Source: Polytrichum commune (taxonomy: Eukaryota; Streptophyta; Polytrichopsida; Polytrichales; Polytrichaceae). From it: 64,000 nucleotides of DNA. The position numbers were made by a program, and so were the translations under genes. The stretch covers positions 35,092,001 to 35,156,000 of the forward strand of contig OX485806.1 of NCBI GenBank assembly GCA_950295325.1. Reading direction: 5' to 3'. A model generated the notes under the pieces. It was given only the letters and a program-made list of their open reading frames with translations. It made no database searches and was not told the DNA's origin. Below are positions 1 through 11,024 of this stretch, in pieces; position 1 is the stretch's first letter; the number at the start of each line of letters is the position of its first letter.

Positions 1-669
1 TTCTTCAGAGTTTATTACAAAAACGCGGGAGAAGGACAAACATAATGCGTGCACGCCTCTCAGAAGTAGACCCTTACTCGCAACTTTGTGTGACTCGGTG
101 ATGTGCACTCGGAAGAAGAAGAAGAGCAGATAGTAATTTCCGCAAGAGATAGGTTAGTACTGCAATTTGCCCTGACAAAAAGGTCAATAGAAGTACATAG
201 AAGAAGGAAAATATCTATGCATGAGTGTGATAATTAGGTAGCTGCAATATCTCTTGGCAGATCGAGAGAGCCTGTGTAAGTAGAATGCGAAGGAAGAAGA
301 AATTAAGTTAGCAGGTGTGCCTATTATCTATCTGTGCACGAGAAGAGACGTCGTTTTTGCGGAAAGGTTAAGAAAGTGGAAGGAATGATGATGCCGTACT
401 GTGAGTCTGTTTTGGAAATGCTGGTGTGATGAAGGTGCAATTGCAGCTTCTCTCTCTGTCTCCAACCAATTTGAGTGAGTGAGGAGGAGGAGTAAGAGAA
501 TAACAAGTGGAATCTCCTCCGTTGCACAGTCATCATGGAAAACAAGGGCCGACTGGCCGTCTTTCCCTCGTGTATATTTTTGCTTCCGGAATAAAAGGCA
601 GATGACGTTCAAAGGCGGGAGGGAAGGCATCATGCGTTGCCTCACATCGGCCGAGTATGGAATGCCTTA
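1..669. other. Unassigned stretch, possible leader of a leftward gene
   Basis: No protein family is recognisable in any frame. Read on the minus strand, an AAATATACA motif near 565-573 is followed by a CT-rich stretch at about 530-430, which looks like a plant promoter and leader of a gene leaving the window to the left. This is an inference from composition only. The stretch ends where a Harbinger-like MITE begins at 670. Confidence 0.2.
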
Positions 670-1168
670 GGGCCGCTTCACACACGAGACTGAGAGCCCG
701 TGACCATCACACTTCAAGCACTCTCATTGGTGGAAAAGGCGGAGCCGGTCCAAGTTCGCTTCGCACTACGCTTGAGGGACCAGCGGAGTATGTGAATGCA
801 AGATGGATGTAAAGTCTACATAAATTCTTATATGGCATCGGATGGATCATGTTTCATGGTCATTTGGACTAATTTTAAAAACCATCTCTTGGAGGTACGC
901 CTAACACAAAATTGGGAGACCACGACATTTCGAATGTTCACAACTATTGATTTATTCTATTTTATCATGTCTGAGGACCTACATGAATAGAAATTCATTG
1001 GATTAGTATTTGGTTGAGGGCCCGGTCACATATGACTTCACACTACACTTGAGGGTCCATGACCACACTACATGATTTTGGAGGTGTCTCAGGACGGCCT
1101 TTGAACACTCTCTTTTGGGCTCTCACAATTTCATGGTCACGGCTCTTGGCTTGTGTGTGAAGTGGCCC
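670..1168. mobile_element. PIF/Harbinger-like MITE, copy A
   Basis: The left end reads GGGCCGCTTCACACACGAG and the right end, reversed, reads GGGCCACTTCACACACAAG. The inverted similarity continues inward through GAGAGCCCGTGACCAT / CAAGAGCCGTGACCAT. The flanks are TTA on the left and TTC on the right, consistent with a decayed 3-bp TTA target duplication. A GGG/GGC terminus with a TWA target is the PIF/Harbinger signature. There is no transposase, so the element is non-autonomous at about 499 bp. Internal sequence is shared with the copies at 24,852 and 32,758. Confidence 0.8.
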
Positions 1169-1746
1169 TTCGATGACCAACGAGAGGAGAGTGGATGATA
1201 AGTCCTGGGAAACTACTCGAACTAATTATTGGATATATTCGATCATTTATGAATGTAATATGGATGATATTGTGTGAATGGATGAAAAATGTGATGAGTT
1301 CTCATAGCTATTTTGCATGTGGATGAGCAATAGGTTATGGAGATTCAACATTGGGAATGTTTTCGTTGCACGATTCTTTCCAGTAAAAGATATATTTAAA
1401 AAATTAAAACTTATTTTTGGATCTCTTTTTATGATTCAATTCATTGGCACCACCTTATTCTTTGTTCGAAGTTTGTTTGGAGAATTTTGCAGAGAACTTC
1501 GGTGTCCCAACACATTTTAAAGAAAGAATAATCTATAAAGGTGCCACAACATTAGAAGATGACTAGACATGATATCCACATGGAGGGAGTAAGCTGACGT
1601 GTAGAATGCCCATTGGCTTTGTGCAAACAAGATATCCCAAGTACACCTTCCACACCTACTATGGTTTATCATGTGGAGTATGCATTGCTACGACATTTTA
1701 CTAAGAGTATCAATTCTTACCATGTAAGTTATAGTATGTTCCTTGA

Positions 1747-1750
1747 TATG

Positions 1751-1781
<31 letters not shown>
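1747..1781. repeat. Microsatellite (TA)n(CA)n
   Basis: A run of TA dinucleotides passes directly into CA dinucleotides. Confidence 0.9.
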
Positions 1782-2817
1782 ATTTGGCAAAAAAAATTAA
1801 TATTGGGAAAGAGTTATAGTAATATGTGATTTCAAATGGTAAATCACAATATTAGGTGTGAAAGGTGTAGTTTTTTTGTCTACTTTCAAGATCTCTTACC
1901 ACTGCATATACCTTCCAATGCATAGACAAAGATGATGTCAATTGTAGGTTAGTGTAAATGAGGGACACTTCACCTTGGTCATAGCCTCAAGCTCATATGC
2001 GAACCCAATATGGGCTTACTAAGCAGGGATATGGGACAAGTGATATTGCCTCCTGTCAGAGATGGTCCCTATTAGTAACCAACAACGGGGGCATTGTTGG
2101 TCCAACTGGGGATAAGGGGTTTTTGTTTGGCAATGTTGTGTATCTCAAGGATATGTTTTGAAGACATGGTGTCTTGACTTGTTGTCACATGTTGGGTTTG
2201 ATTCTTAGTTGTGTCTCAAAGCAATTGTCTATCCCTTTATTTAAGCTAATTGAATGGGTTTAGGCATCATGGTGTAGGATTCATTCTTGGCGTTTGTATG
2301 TGGTGATTTTGGTGTTCCCTTTGAGTGGGGAGTACTTACAATTGGTCCGTCCAATGCATGTACCCTCCTAGATATTATTGTTAAGAGGAAACATGGTATT
2401 TCATAGTTGAAATCAAAGTATTGTATGTTCTTACAACAATTGTCATCAAAAGGTAAACTACTTTAAGTGGATGGTGAACATGCTCCACAAAAATTATGCT
2501 AGGTAGGATGCAAGGAGGGGGTTCTATTGTATTTGTTTTGGTACCTACCACACGCCTCACTAAGTGTGTACCAAATGATGGAAGTTTGGACCACCCCCCC
2601 CCCTTCTTGCCCACTACCTAGTACATGGCTATGGAGAATTGACCCCCTTACACACCTTACCACGATGGGAGACGGTGGATGAAGTCCGAGGAGGGATTCA
2701 TGGTTGAGCTTCCAAGCTCCCATCACTTCATAGGAACTTTGAAACACTTCTTCAAACACTTATCTTGTCAAATTTTGAACACTCACTCTCTCACTTTGCA
2801 ACAAATGCAAAAAATAA

Positions 2818-2818
2818 T

Positions 2819-2853
<35 letters not shown>
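2818..2853. repeat. Microsatellite (TA)n(GA)n
   Basis: A TA run is followed immediately by a GA run. Confidence 0.9.
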
Positions 2854-2854
<1 letters not shown>

Positions 2855-3824
2855 TTTTTAATGGTCACTATTATGTGATAGATGCATATATATGACCTAT
2901 TTCTAGTCTCGTCCCTAGCTTCCATGTCACCATTTGCCCCATACTCTCATTGGTTGTTGCTTTTTAGTATCAAATACTTATGGGGTTCCCCAAACTAATG
3001 ACCCCGGTTGGAACAAGACCCACATAGTATTGGTCAAAGAATGCACATATTCAATAGAATGTGTCAACCACAAGAAGAGTGTATGAGCTACAAATGTGCA
3101 ACGCTCCTCTCCATACACGGATGTGACCAAATTTAACCTAAAACTCCTTCAATTATATCAAAATAATCCACTATGATAAGCACCATAACACTACTAAGCA
3201 ACTACATGACTGTTTCTTTCCAAACAAAGAAGCTACAATAAATTATTTATTTTAAAAAAAACAATGAATCTATAGTTGCTTGTTGATAACTCCACAATAC
3301 ATAGCATGCGTGCTCCCCATAAACATTAAGTACCAAAATTAAATGATAATCATTCTCACTTAATACATGGTCCCACACAGTGCAACCAAGGAATTGAGTG
3401 ATATTATGATCATCTGAAAGCCATGGCAATTTCTGTATGAGGTATAGTGCAACTTTTTTGAACAATGCCTTAAAAGGGCATGAATCCTTGTTTTCCCCAT
3501 GCAATGCTATAGTGCCTCTCAAAATTGATAAAGTGTTTTGAAGATTGATATTTTGGTGTCCATTTGAGCAAATTGACATGTAAGTCCCTAGATAAAATTT
3601 AACCATTTTCCATTCCGAGTTAGGGACATGAATTAATAAGATACATGCGTGTTAGTGCACGTTCTTAAACAAATGGAAGGCCAAAAGTCACCTTCTTCAT
3701 TTAATTGGTTTTGTGATCACATAGTTTGACCTCTTTCATATATGTGTGCATCTTATCGAGATAACTTGCACGAGTACTAAGTGTTTATTGTGCAGAATCT
3801 ATGTGCATGATTTCTTGACCTTCC

Positions 3825-4875
3825 ATGTTAGTGCATAAATTGACAAGAACATTACCTAAAAAGACGCAAGAGAATGTACATTCTATGCTTTATAGAGGGT
3901 ATGGGCATAGAGAAATAACAAGGGTTTTGAATGTGAGTGTGGGGAGTGTGCACAACGTTAGAAAGAAATATCTTCCTAATGTAAATTGTTTGCGTGGAGG
4001 TAGGCCACGTGTATTGAATAAAGAGATGAAAAAGTCATTTTGTGCTACAAGTGATGAGGGGAAGAGTAAGTATTGCTCTAGATGTAGCAAGACGTGTAGA
4101 ACATGACTAGGGGACATCAGTGAGTGCTCAAACTGTGAGGCATGCACTTCATAGAAGTGGTTTAAGTTCACAACAGAAGAGGGGAAAACACACACACACA
4201 CACACACATCTTTATGACAAAAATGCCAAGGCGTCTTGACTTTGCTAGAGTTCACAAACACTAGACCGTAGATGATTGGACTAGAGTTATTTTCTCATGT
4301 GAGATGAAACTAAACAAAGTTTGTTTCAGATGGGATGTATTGGTGTTGGACAAGTGACCCAGAGGGGCTCCCTATGCGAACCATTTCTCAAACAATAAAG
4401 CATGGCGGTGGGGGAATTATGATTTGGGGAAGCATGTCTATTCATGGACCTAGATAGGTGTGCAAAGTTGAAGTATGCATAAACCAACATCGCTATTGTG
4501 AATCTTAGAACAAAATATTTGTAGGACAATTCAAAAGCTCTCATTTAGACCCTTCTCATATCATATTTCAACAAGATAATGCCTCTATATACACAACAAA
4601 GTTGCTTCAATAATGGTTCTCAAGGCAATGTTTAACTCTTCTACATTGGCCAATTCAATCCCTTGATTTGAATCCTATTGAACATTTGCAAGCAATTCTT
4701 AAACATCGATTGAATCAATGTGAGAAACCTACAAAGGGAATGATAGAATTGTGGGATTAAACAGTAGAAGTTTGATATTCTATCACTTCGTATAATTTGT
4801 AGGAGTCTTGTAGAAAGTATGCCATGTCAAATTGCAATTGTAATAACATCAAAAGGAAAGTGGACAAAATATTAA
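3825..4875 (+). pseudogene. Tc1-like (DD34E) transposase relic
   Basis: The remains follow the Tc1 order. An N-terminal helix-turn-helix region (EITRVLNVSVGSVHNVRKKY, then RGGRPRVLNKE) is open from ATG 3825 to about 4106. Downstream in other frames come VIFSCEMKLN, where Tc1 proteins have SDE with the first catalytic Asp, and then DGMYWCW, KHGGGGIMIWGSMS (about 4401-4440), QQDNAS (about 4573) and LDLNPIEHL (about 4668). The end, SMPCQIAIVITSKGKWTKY followed by TAA at 4873-4875, matches the usual Tc1 C-terminus. Exactly 34 codons separate the second Asp from the Glu, which is the DD34E spacing. The gene is dead: the first Asp is replaced by Cys, stops occur at about 4455 and 4612, and there are frame changes. 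No convincing terminal inverted repeats were found. Confidence 0.85.
4189..4209. repeat. (CA)n microsatellite inside the Tc1 relic
   Basis: About ten CA units interrupt the decayed transposase between its DNA-binding and catalytic parts. Confidence 0.85.
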
Positions 4876-6211
4876 GTGATTTTCTTCTTGTGGTTAAAAA
4901 ATTAAACAAGTGTACATGCAAACTTTCAAAACTTGTAATTTCCTTCAAGTATGTACAATATTACGCATAATATTACAATAAAATTACCATTTGCAAGTTG
5001 ATACATTTATTTTCTATCCATGATTCATTATTTGAAAACTTTCGAAACAAGTGATTGGTTATGAGAGCCGTTATAAATGCAGGAGAGCAAGTACTTAGTG
5101 GGCTCAAAACCATCGGAGAGGTTAATCATCTTTCTCAAAAGTTGTTGAAGCTTTGCCCCACATGCATTAGAGTCCCCTTCAAATCTTCATTCATTGGCAT
5201 TGCACAAATATAACATTGTCTAGCTAAATATAGAGGGTGGGTGGGGCTAGGAACAAGTCAAATATTATTTAGAAATTATACGATGACTATTCTCTTACCA
5301 ACATTGCTATATGAGATTAAGCTTGACAAACTTGGGTTAAGCACTGACACTTTATATTATTAGAATGGAATAGTTGATAGTTGAATAATATTATGAATAT
5401 GTATTTAGTGTCATATGATATATTATGTCATCATGGTAACTATTCTAATGACACTTCTTATGAATAAGTTTACAACTACTATCATGGATGATTCAAATTT
5501 GATGGAATCCATGCCAATCATTGAGATAAAGTTTGTTATATTTGTATCTTTAACATCTATGTAATGATATGTTGTCATGGATGATTGAAATTTGGATGAA
5601 AAATCACTTAGTAAGTGACAATAATTGTAATTATATTGGAAATCTACAATACCCATAAAACTTGATTACAAATGACAGATAATGTTAAGTTTAAATTTAG
5701 TGTTGGGTGATTTACAATTAGTATTGACCAAGACAAATAGAATTGGTGACACTAAATACATTATTTAATGCAGTCCCCCTCTCCCATGTCAAAATGATAT
5801 AGCAATAGGAAAGAAATCAAGTGATCTCTGTCATGACGAAAGTCAAGAATTTCCAATCAAATAGTTCTAATGTAAACTTGTGATTGCAAAATGTAAAACA
5901 TACTTATTTTTTGAGGAGGTTGTTCCACTACTAGCATACAAGTCCCATGCAAATGTTGCATTGGTGAAGGAATATGCAAATCTATCATTGTGGTAGAATT
6001 GCACATTTCTATCACTGACACAAGATGATTGTATGGGATTCATGTGCTTGTCGTGTTTTCAAATTGTGTGTATATAACCACATTCTATTTCTCAAACATC
6101 TATTTTCAATAAGTGATGTTGTCAGTGAGTTTATTTGGTATTTCCTTTCCTCTTGAAGTATTGAAGTGCTATAATGACTAATAAGAGTCATTTATTCCTT
6201 ACATGCAACTA
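4876..6211. other. Intergenic AT-rich DNA
   Basis: No coding signal. A putative short inverted-repeat element lies at about 5393-5770. The rest holds nothing I recognise. Confidence 0.55.
5393..5770. mobile_element. Possible MITE with ATGTATTTAGTGTCA ends
   Basis: ATGTATTTAGTGTCA near 5398-5412 is matched in inverted orientation by TGACACTAAATACAT near 5745-5759. The flanks on both sides also contain TTGAATAAT / ATTATTTAATG. There is no coding capacity. No target duplication was resolved, so the class is open. Confidence 0.45.
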
Positions 6212-6789
6212 CAGTCTACCCTCTATAAATGTAAACCCTCAGGAGTGGATCAAAGTTAACATTTATAGAGGTGTTAACAGTTAACAATTATAAAATTACT
6301 TTTTTGAGCAATATACAAATCTTAACATTTATAAATATAAGCAATTGTGAAGAGTCCTTGTGAGAGAATACCATTCATAAAATTGCAAACCCAATCAGAA
6401 CTTTATTCAATATCAAGTTTACAAATCACGGGTGAAGTATGAATCAATAGTTCTTTGGTGAGATTCATCTGCATGCACAACTTGCAAATATTTCTCAATC
6501 TGCACCAACAAACCCACATACTTGGACACATCACATGAACGTGATTCCATGTACCTTCTAATGATACCAAAACTAGAATGTAACTAGATGTGTAGTTTTT
6601 ATCATCCATGTTATGGTTGTATTTCATTCGTTAACATTTATATAGTCAAATTTACAAAGAAGGGAGTACCATTTTGTTAACAGTTAACACGTTTAACATT
6701 TATAGTGTGCAATATGTGGGGAGTAGAAGAAAGTTAACATTTAGAGAGGGTTAACACTTATAGGTGTAACATTTATAGAGGGTGGATTG
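6212..6789. mobile_element. pogo/Emigrant-like MITE
   Basis: The left end reads CAGTCTACCCTCTATAAATG and the right end, reversed, reads CAATCCACCCTCTATAAATG. A TA dinucleotide flanks each side (6210-6211 and 6790-6791), the target duplication of Tc1/mariner and pogo elements. The ends resemble the plant pogo-related Emigrant family, whose terminus contains CCTCTATAAAT. Both subterminal regions carry several copies of GTTAACATTTATAGAGG in both orientations, possible transposase binding repeats. It is 578 bp with no transposase, so non-autonomous. Confidence 0.85.
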
Positions 6790-7748
6790 TATCCACATGC
6801 CATTTCCAAGTGTTGCTTCCTCCGAGCGGTTCACATAGTTTAAGTGAACTAAGGATTGTTGGAAGTTTTCTTTTTCTTTTTCTAAGTGTTAAATAGTGCC
6901 TTCAATAAATTTATAAATCACATCCAATTAGAACCCTCCTTCTAATAATAAAATTGACTTTGGAGTCCATGAAGTCAAAAAAATAAAATAGGCTTGGAAG
7001 ATCATCAAGTTGGAGTAAAAAAGGCTAATTCCCTAAAGTACTAAATTGGCATGGCTTTTGTGAGATACTAACAACTAAAATCAACATCATGAGCAAGTTA
7101 ATAGAAACATTTGGTACTACCTAACATAACACTATTAAATAAGGAAGCAAACCTCTATGTAACGAAGTTGTACCAGGCCACGGGGCATCTATTTGTGCTA
7201 TCCATCTTGGTCATGATGCCCCACTTTTTGCATGGGATAAAGCGCATATTGATTACCTATCATGATCTTGCCTAGCACCTCATGATTGTGATAATGTGGG
7301 ACCACGAGTTGCATGCCATGTTTGCCTCAAATGCCTGTAGATATATAGTTCATTGAAATGTGAAATTAGCAAATTCATGGCCTTTCATTTGTTGGGAGCC
7401 TGCTCTCACTCAAATATGTCACGGCATGCTTGGGATGTGCTACACGGTGCAATATGTGCACATAGGTCATGCTATGCCTCCACTTTATTTTTGTTCTTGG
7501 ACCATTTGACAATTGTTGCATGTCCACTATACCCTTGATTTTAGGTCTCCACAACATGTCACGAATTGAAATAGGTGCACACACCTTAACTTCAGCAGTG
7601 AGTCTATAATATGAGACGCAGTATGCAACAATAATTTCATCTTGGGATGGTGACAAATGCTTTTTCAAGTATGCTTTACATTCAAAGTTGAAAAAAATTA
7701 AAAATCTTTGAATTGCATGTCCGTCTAATTCTTTCTTGTGTGTGCCAT

Positions 7749-7801
7749 GTAATGTTATGTCCTTCATGATGTTAATTTTTTACTGAAGGACATAACATTA
7801 C
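7749..7801. repeat. Perfect 18-bp inverted repeat
   Basis: GTAATGTTATGTCCTTCA at 7749-7766 is exactly reversed at 7784-7801, with a 17-nt spacer. The outer core TAATGTTATG is the same as the terminal repeat of the small element at 40,659-40,784, so this may be a collapsed member of that family. Confidence 0.8.
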
Positions 7802-10534
7802 TCGATGCATGATTGTGTTTCATTTTGTAATTAGCATATGTCATGGGCATGTACTATCTTACCTTCATTGGAAGAAACTTAGAAAATAGGAAGAAATTTA
7901 CATTAGTACGAATAATAAATTGTGTTGATATGAATAGTAAGAGTAGTGTGAATAGTGTCGGTATTTTCAGTGATAATGATGCTATGAATAATATTTGCAA
8001 AGTATGATATCGGGATGAACATTGTTTCATGTGAATAGTGCCGGGAATATAACACCACCCACATTTTCAAGTGTGAACCTGAATTTATGAATTAAAATTA
8101 AAATTAAAATCTTTGCTTTGTAATAATTGACATATGTTTCATGAAATAATTTGAAAACCTCATGAAATAATTGACATATTCCATGGTTGAATAATGTTAT
8201 GGAAGTTTTTATCTCTCACGTCTTAATCTGGAGCTGGCATTATTGGTTCATAAGCATGCCCTAAGCTTACGGATGTTCTCAAACTTGCATAGGTTTTAGT
8301 GTAGAGAATTGCTTCCTTCTGGACTTCTCTTGTAATTGAAATCATAGCAAGACATGGCATCAATGGAGGAGGAGGAAATCAACCATAACTCACTCTGCAA
8401 CGGCTTACATTGGTGATTCATCACTAACCTCTAAATTTACATATGAACATTGATTTTACATAGCATCAATCACATCAAATTACACCATTCAATGAATGCT
8501 TATGAAACATAAGGTTGTAATGTAGATATTTTGTTTCTATATTTTACATTATTTACATTATATTCTATATTATTTATAATGTTTGATACTTTTTCTTTTC
8601 ATTCACAAATATCTTGCAAAAATGTTATCCTTTAGTCAATTAATTTTCATCAAAAATAAAAAAGTAAATACAATTCCATATGGAATTGTATTGTATCATG
8701 CATGCATGTGTGTATGTATGGCATGAGGGTTTTCTTTTACAATACTCTAGACAAATCTAGATAATTGAACCTATTAGTTCGGATTGGGCATTGCTTGTCT
8801 AGTTAGCAATTCCAAATCACACATGTGGACGTTTCAATTTTTTGGATTAGGATGGAGATGCAAAAGTTATAAGAGATCAAAGATGTGAAAAGTTTGATTT
8901 TCCCCTTTCAATGTTCACATACTAGACTCTTCCAATCGTGTTAAATGCTAAACTTATATATATATAGATACGACATTTTTTAAAATAATAATTAATGTCT
9001 ATTTATAACCACAAACCTTGCCACAAATCCTTCAACAATGGTCTCCATGTGACCACATATAATAATGCATAACTTAGATGGAGTCAACTAAAGATTTCGG
9101 GCTTGACAGCCCTTGACCCATGATACACAAGAAGAAGTTCCAAGATCGCTTTACACCACACTGATTATCCCAACAAATATGCGTTACTATTCAAAGTACA
9201 CATTACTATAAAAAGCTATTGAAAAATGTAATAATACCAAACAAAATTATTTATGTTCTATAATGTCCAAACAACCCTATTGAACTTTTGTTAGTAAAAA
9301 TGGAGTTCCTAAGTAAGACATTAATACACTGCATAACTCCGAATAGTAGCATTCACACTAATTAGGATAATCAACGTACACCCTGAGGGCCTCAGACAAC
9401 CCAAGAGGTTTGGGAGGGGGGGGGGGGATGCATAAAGCCTGCTGCCACCTGGTCTCCGTATCCCTTGAATGATTTAGTGTGCAGATTGGCCTCTATTATC
9501 TGAGAATTTTATCGATGTGTGGGTTCTTTTTGTAGCTTTCTGAATCCTGATCGCCCAATTACTTAATTCCACCGCTCCCAAAGATAGACACACTACAGAA
9601 ACATCCCCCCCCCCTCCCTCCCTCCCTGGCAAGATGGATGAAGTATTTTAAACAGCATCCATTCAGAGACAATTTCATCCAACGTTACCATACGTCAATT
9701 CATTATTTGTTGTACAGAGGGGCTGACAGGAAGAATAGTTTCAAAGTCTTGAACACCTGCCGGAAAGATACAGTGGGCGAGATAAGATGCGATTTTCAAA
9801 TTGGCCAGAGTTGTAAATTTCATCCTAACCGTAAGTTCATGACAATTCATTCAGATCCATCCGCCATGGATGATAAACATCCAGTTTTTTTCAAACATCA
9901 GTACATCATTTGTTGGACATAGGACATGGTGATTATGCAAAATAACAAGTCCATGCAACAACTGAGAAGCAAATCGGACAGTTCCTTACAACCAAGAAGC
10001 GAATTCCAAATTCCCTTTATCTTCATAAGCTCTCAACCTTCCCATGGCATTCACCTCCAAAGTCACCCACCTACCCCAATAGTTGTGTAGCTAGCTAAAA
10101 AAGTCGTAAAATCATGAATATTATGTATCTTGAACATCCAAAGTACCGGAGCACCCACATGGGGCTAACAAGCATGAATGATAAACATACATTTTCATCC
10201 AACATCACCATATATTCATCTGATTTTTGTTGAATGTACAAAAGGGTTGAAATGAACGAGATTTTACACAACACAAAACACCCACTATAAAAGTGCGACG
10301 AACTCTTATGCGAAAAACAACACATCTTCCAATAACAAAGTGTATATAACATTGTTAAGGCAATTTGACACGTTTGGTGGGGTCCCTATTGAGATCCATT
10401 ATGCCTATTCTTGATCAATGATGACACAACTTGTATTTATCCAAACACCAAAAGGCAACGCCCAACCTCACATAATGTTTTATTATTGTTATCCGCCCTC
10501 CCATATAAACATGGCTCTAGCTAGTATAGTAAAA

Positions 10535-10561
10535 AAACACACACACACACACACACACACA
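10535..10561. repeat. (AC)n microsatellite
   Basis: About thirteen AC units. Confidence 0.9.
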
Positions 10562-10730
10562 ATGCACTTGTGTTTGAATAATGCTACACAATTCATGATG
10601 TTTCTTTACAATAATACATGATTCTCAAATTATGGGAGTCTTCCAAATTGTCAAGCTTGCCCATGGCTTTGGTCACCTACCTACCCAATTACCCACCTCA
10701 AGAAATAGGTAGGTAGCTACAAACTTACCT

Positions 10731-11024
10731 TGTACACGGGTGGGTCTAAATACCCCCATCGAGCGTGGCTCTGAGGCCAGGTTCGGTGGGGTTCGTTTTT
10801 CTGGCACTCCCCGTTTTGGCCCCTTGGGGATTTTTTTTGGTTTTTTTTGCTAAATTTGGGTCTTGCGGCCCCAAATTACTCTAGGAAGCCCCCCTATGAG
10901 ATCAAGTAAGGCCCCACCCAATTAAAAAAATAGGGGGCATGTTTTACCCCACCCCTGCCACCCCCTCCCGAACCTGGCCTCCAAGCCACGCTCGATGGGG
11001 GTATTTAGACAGATCCCTTATACA
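10731..11024. mobile_element. GC-rich MITE with long inverted ends
   Basis: The left end runs TGTACACGGG, a short variable part, then GTCTAAATACCCCCATCGAG and CGTGGCT-GAGGCCAGGTTCGG. The right end carries the same text in inverted orientation, starting TGTATAAGGG. The inverted ends span about 60 bp with few differences, so insertion or homogenisation was fairly recent. It is about 294 bp and much richer in GC than its surroundings. No transposase and no clear target duplication. Confidence 0.7.

Larger units (their letters stand above)
1169..3824. other. Intergenic DNA without a gene
   Basis: Only short unsupported open frames occur. Simple repeats are a TA/CA tract near 1747-1781, a C run near 2588-2600 and a TA/GA tract near 2819-2853. 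I recognise no gene, RNA gene or mobile element with clear ends. Confidence 0.6.
6790..10730. other. Intergenic DNA without a gene
   Basis: Translated frames give no recognisable protein. A perfect 18-bp inverted repeat occurs at 7749-7801, G or C runs near 9415-9428 and 9606-9626, and degenerate reiterated sequence begins at about 9620. A segment at about 7910-8060, rich in GAATAGT and AATAATG, resembles 41,690-41,800. Confidence 0.55.

Noticed and set aside
328-645. 105-codon open frame on the minus strand
   Set aside because: Low-complexity translation without a domain; more likely leader or intergenic sequence.
9638-9922. 94-codon plus-strand open frame
   Set aside because: It lies in a degenerate repeated region and has no family resemblance.
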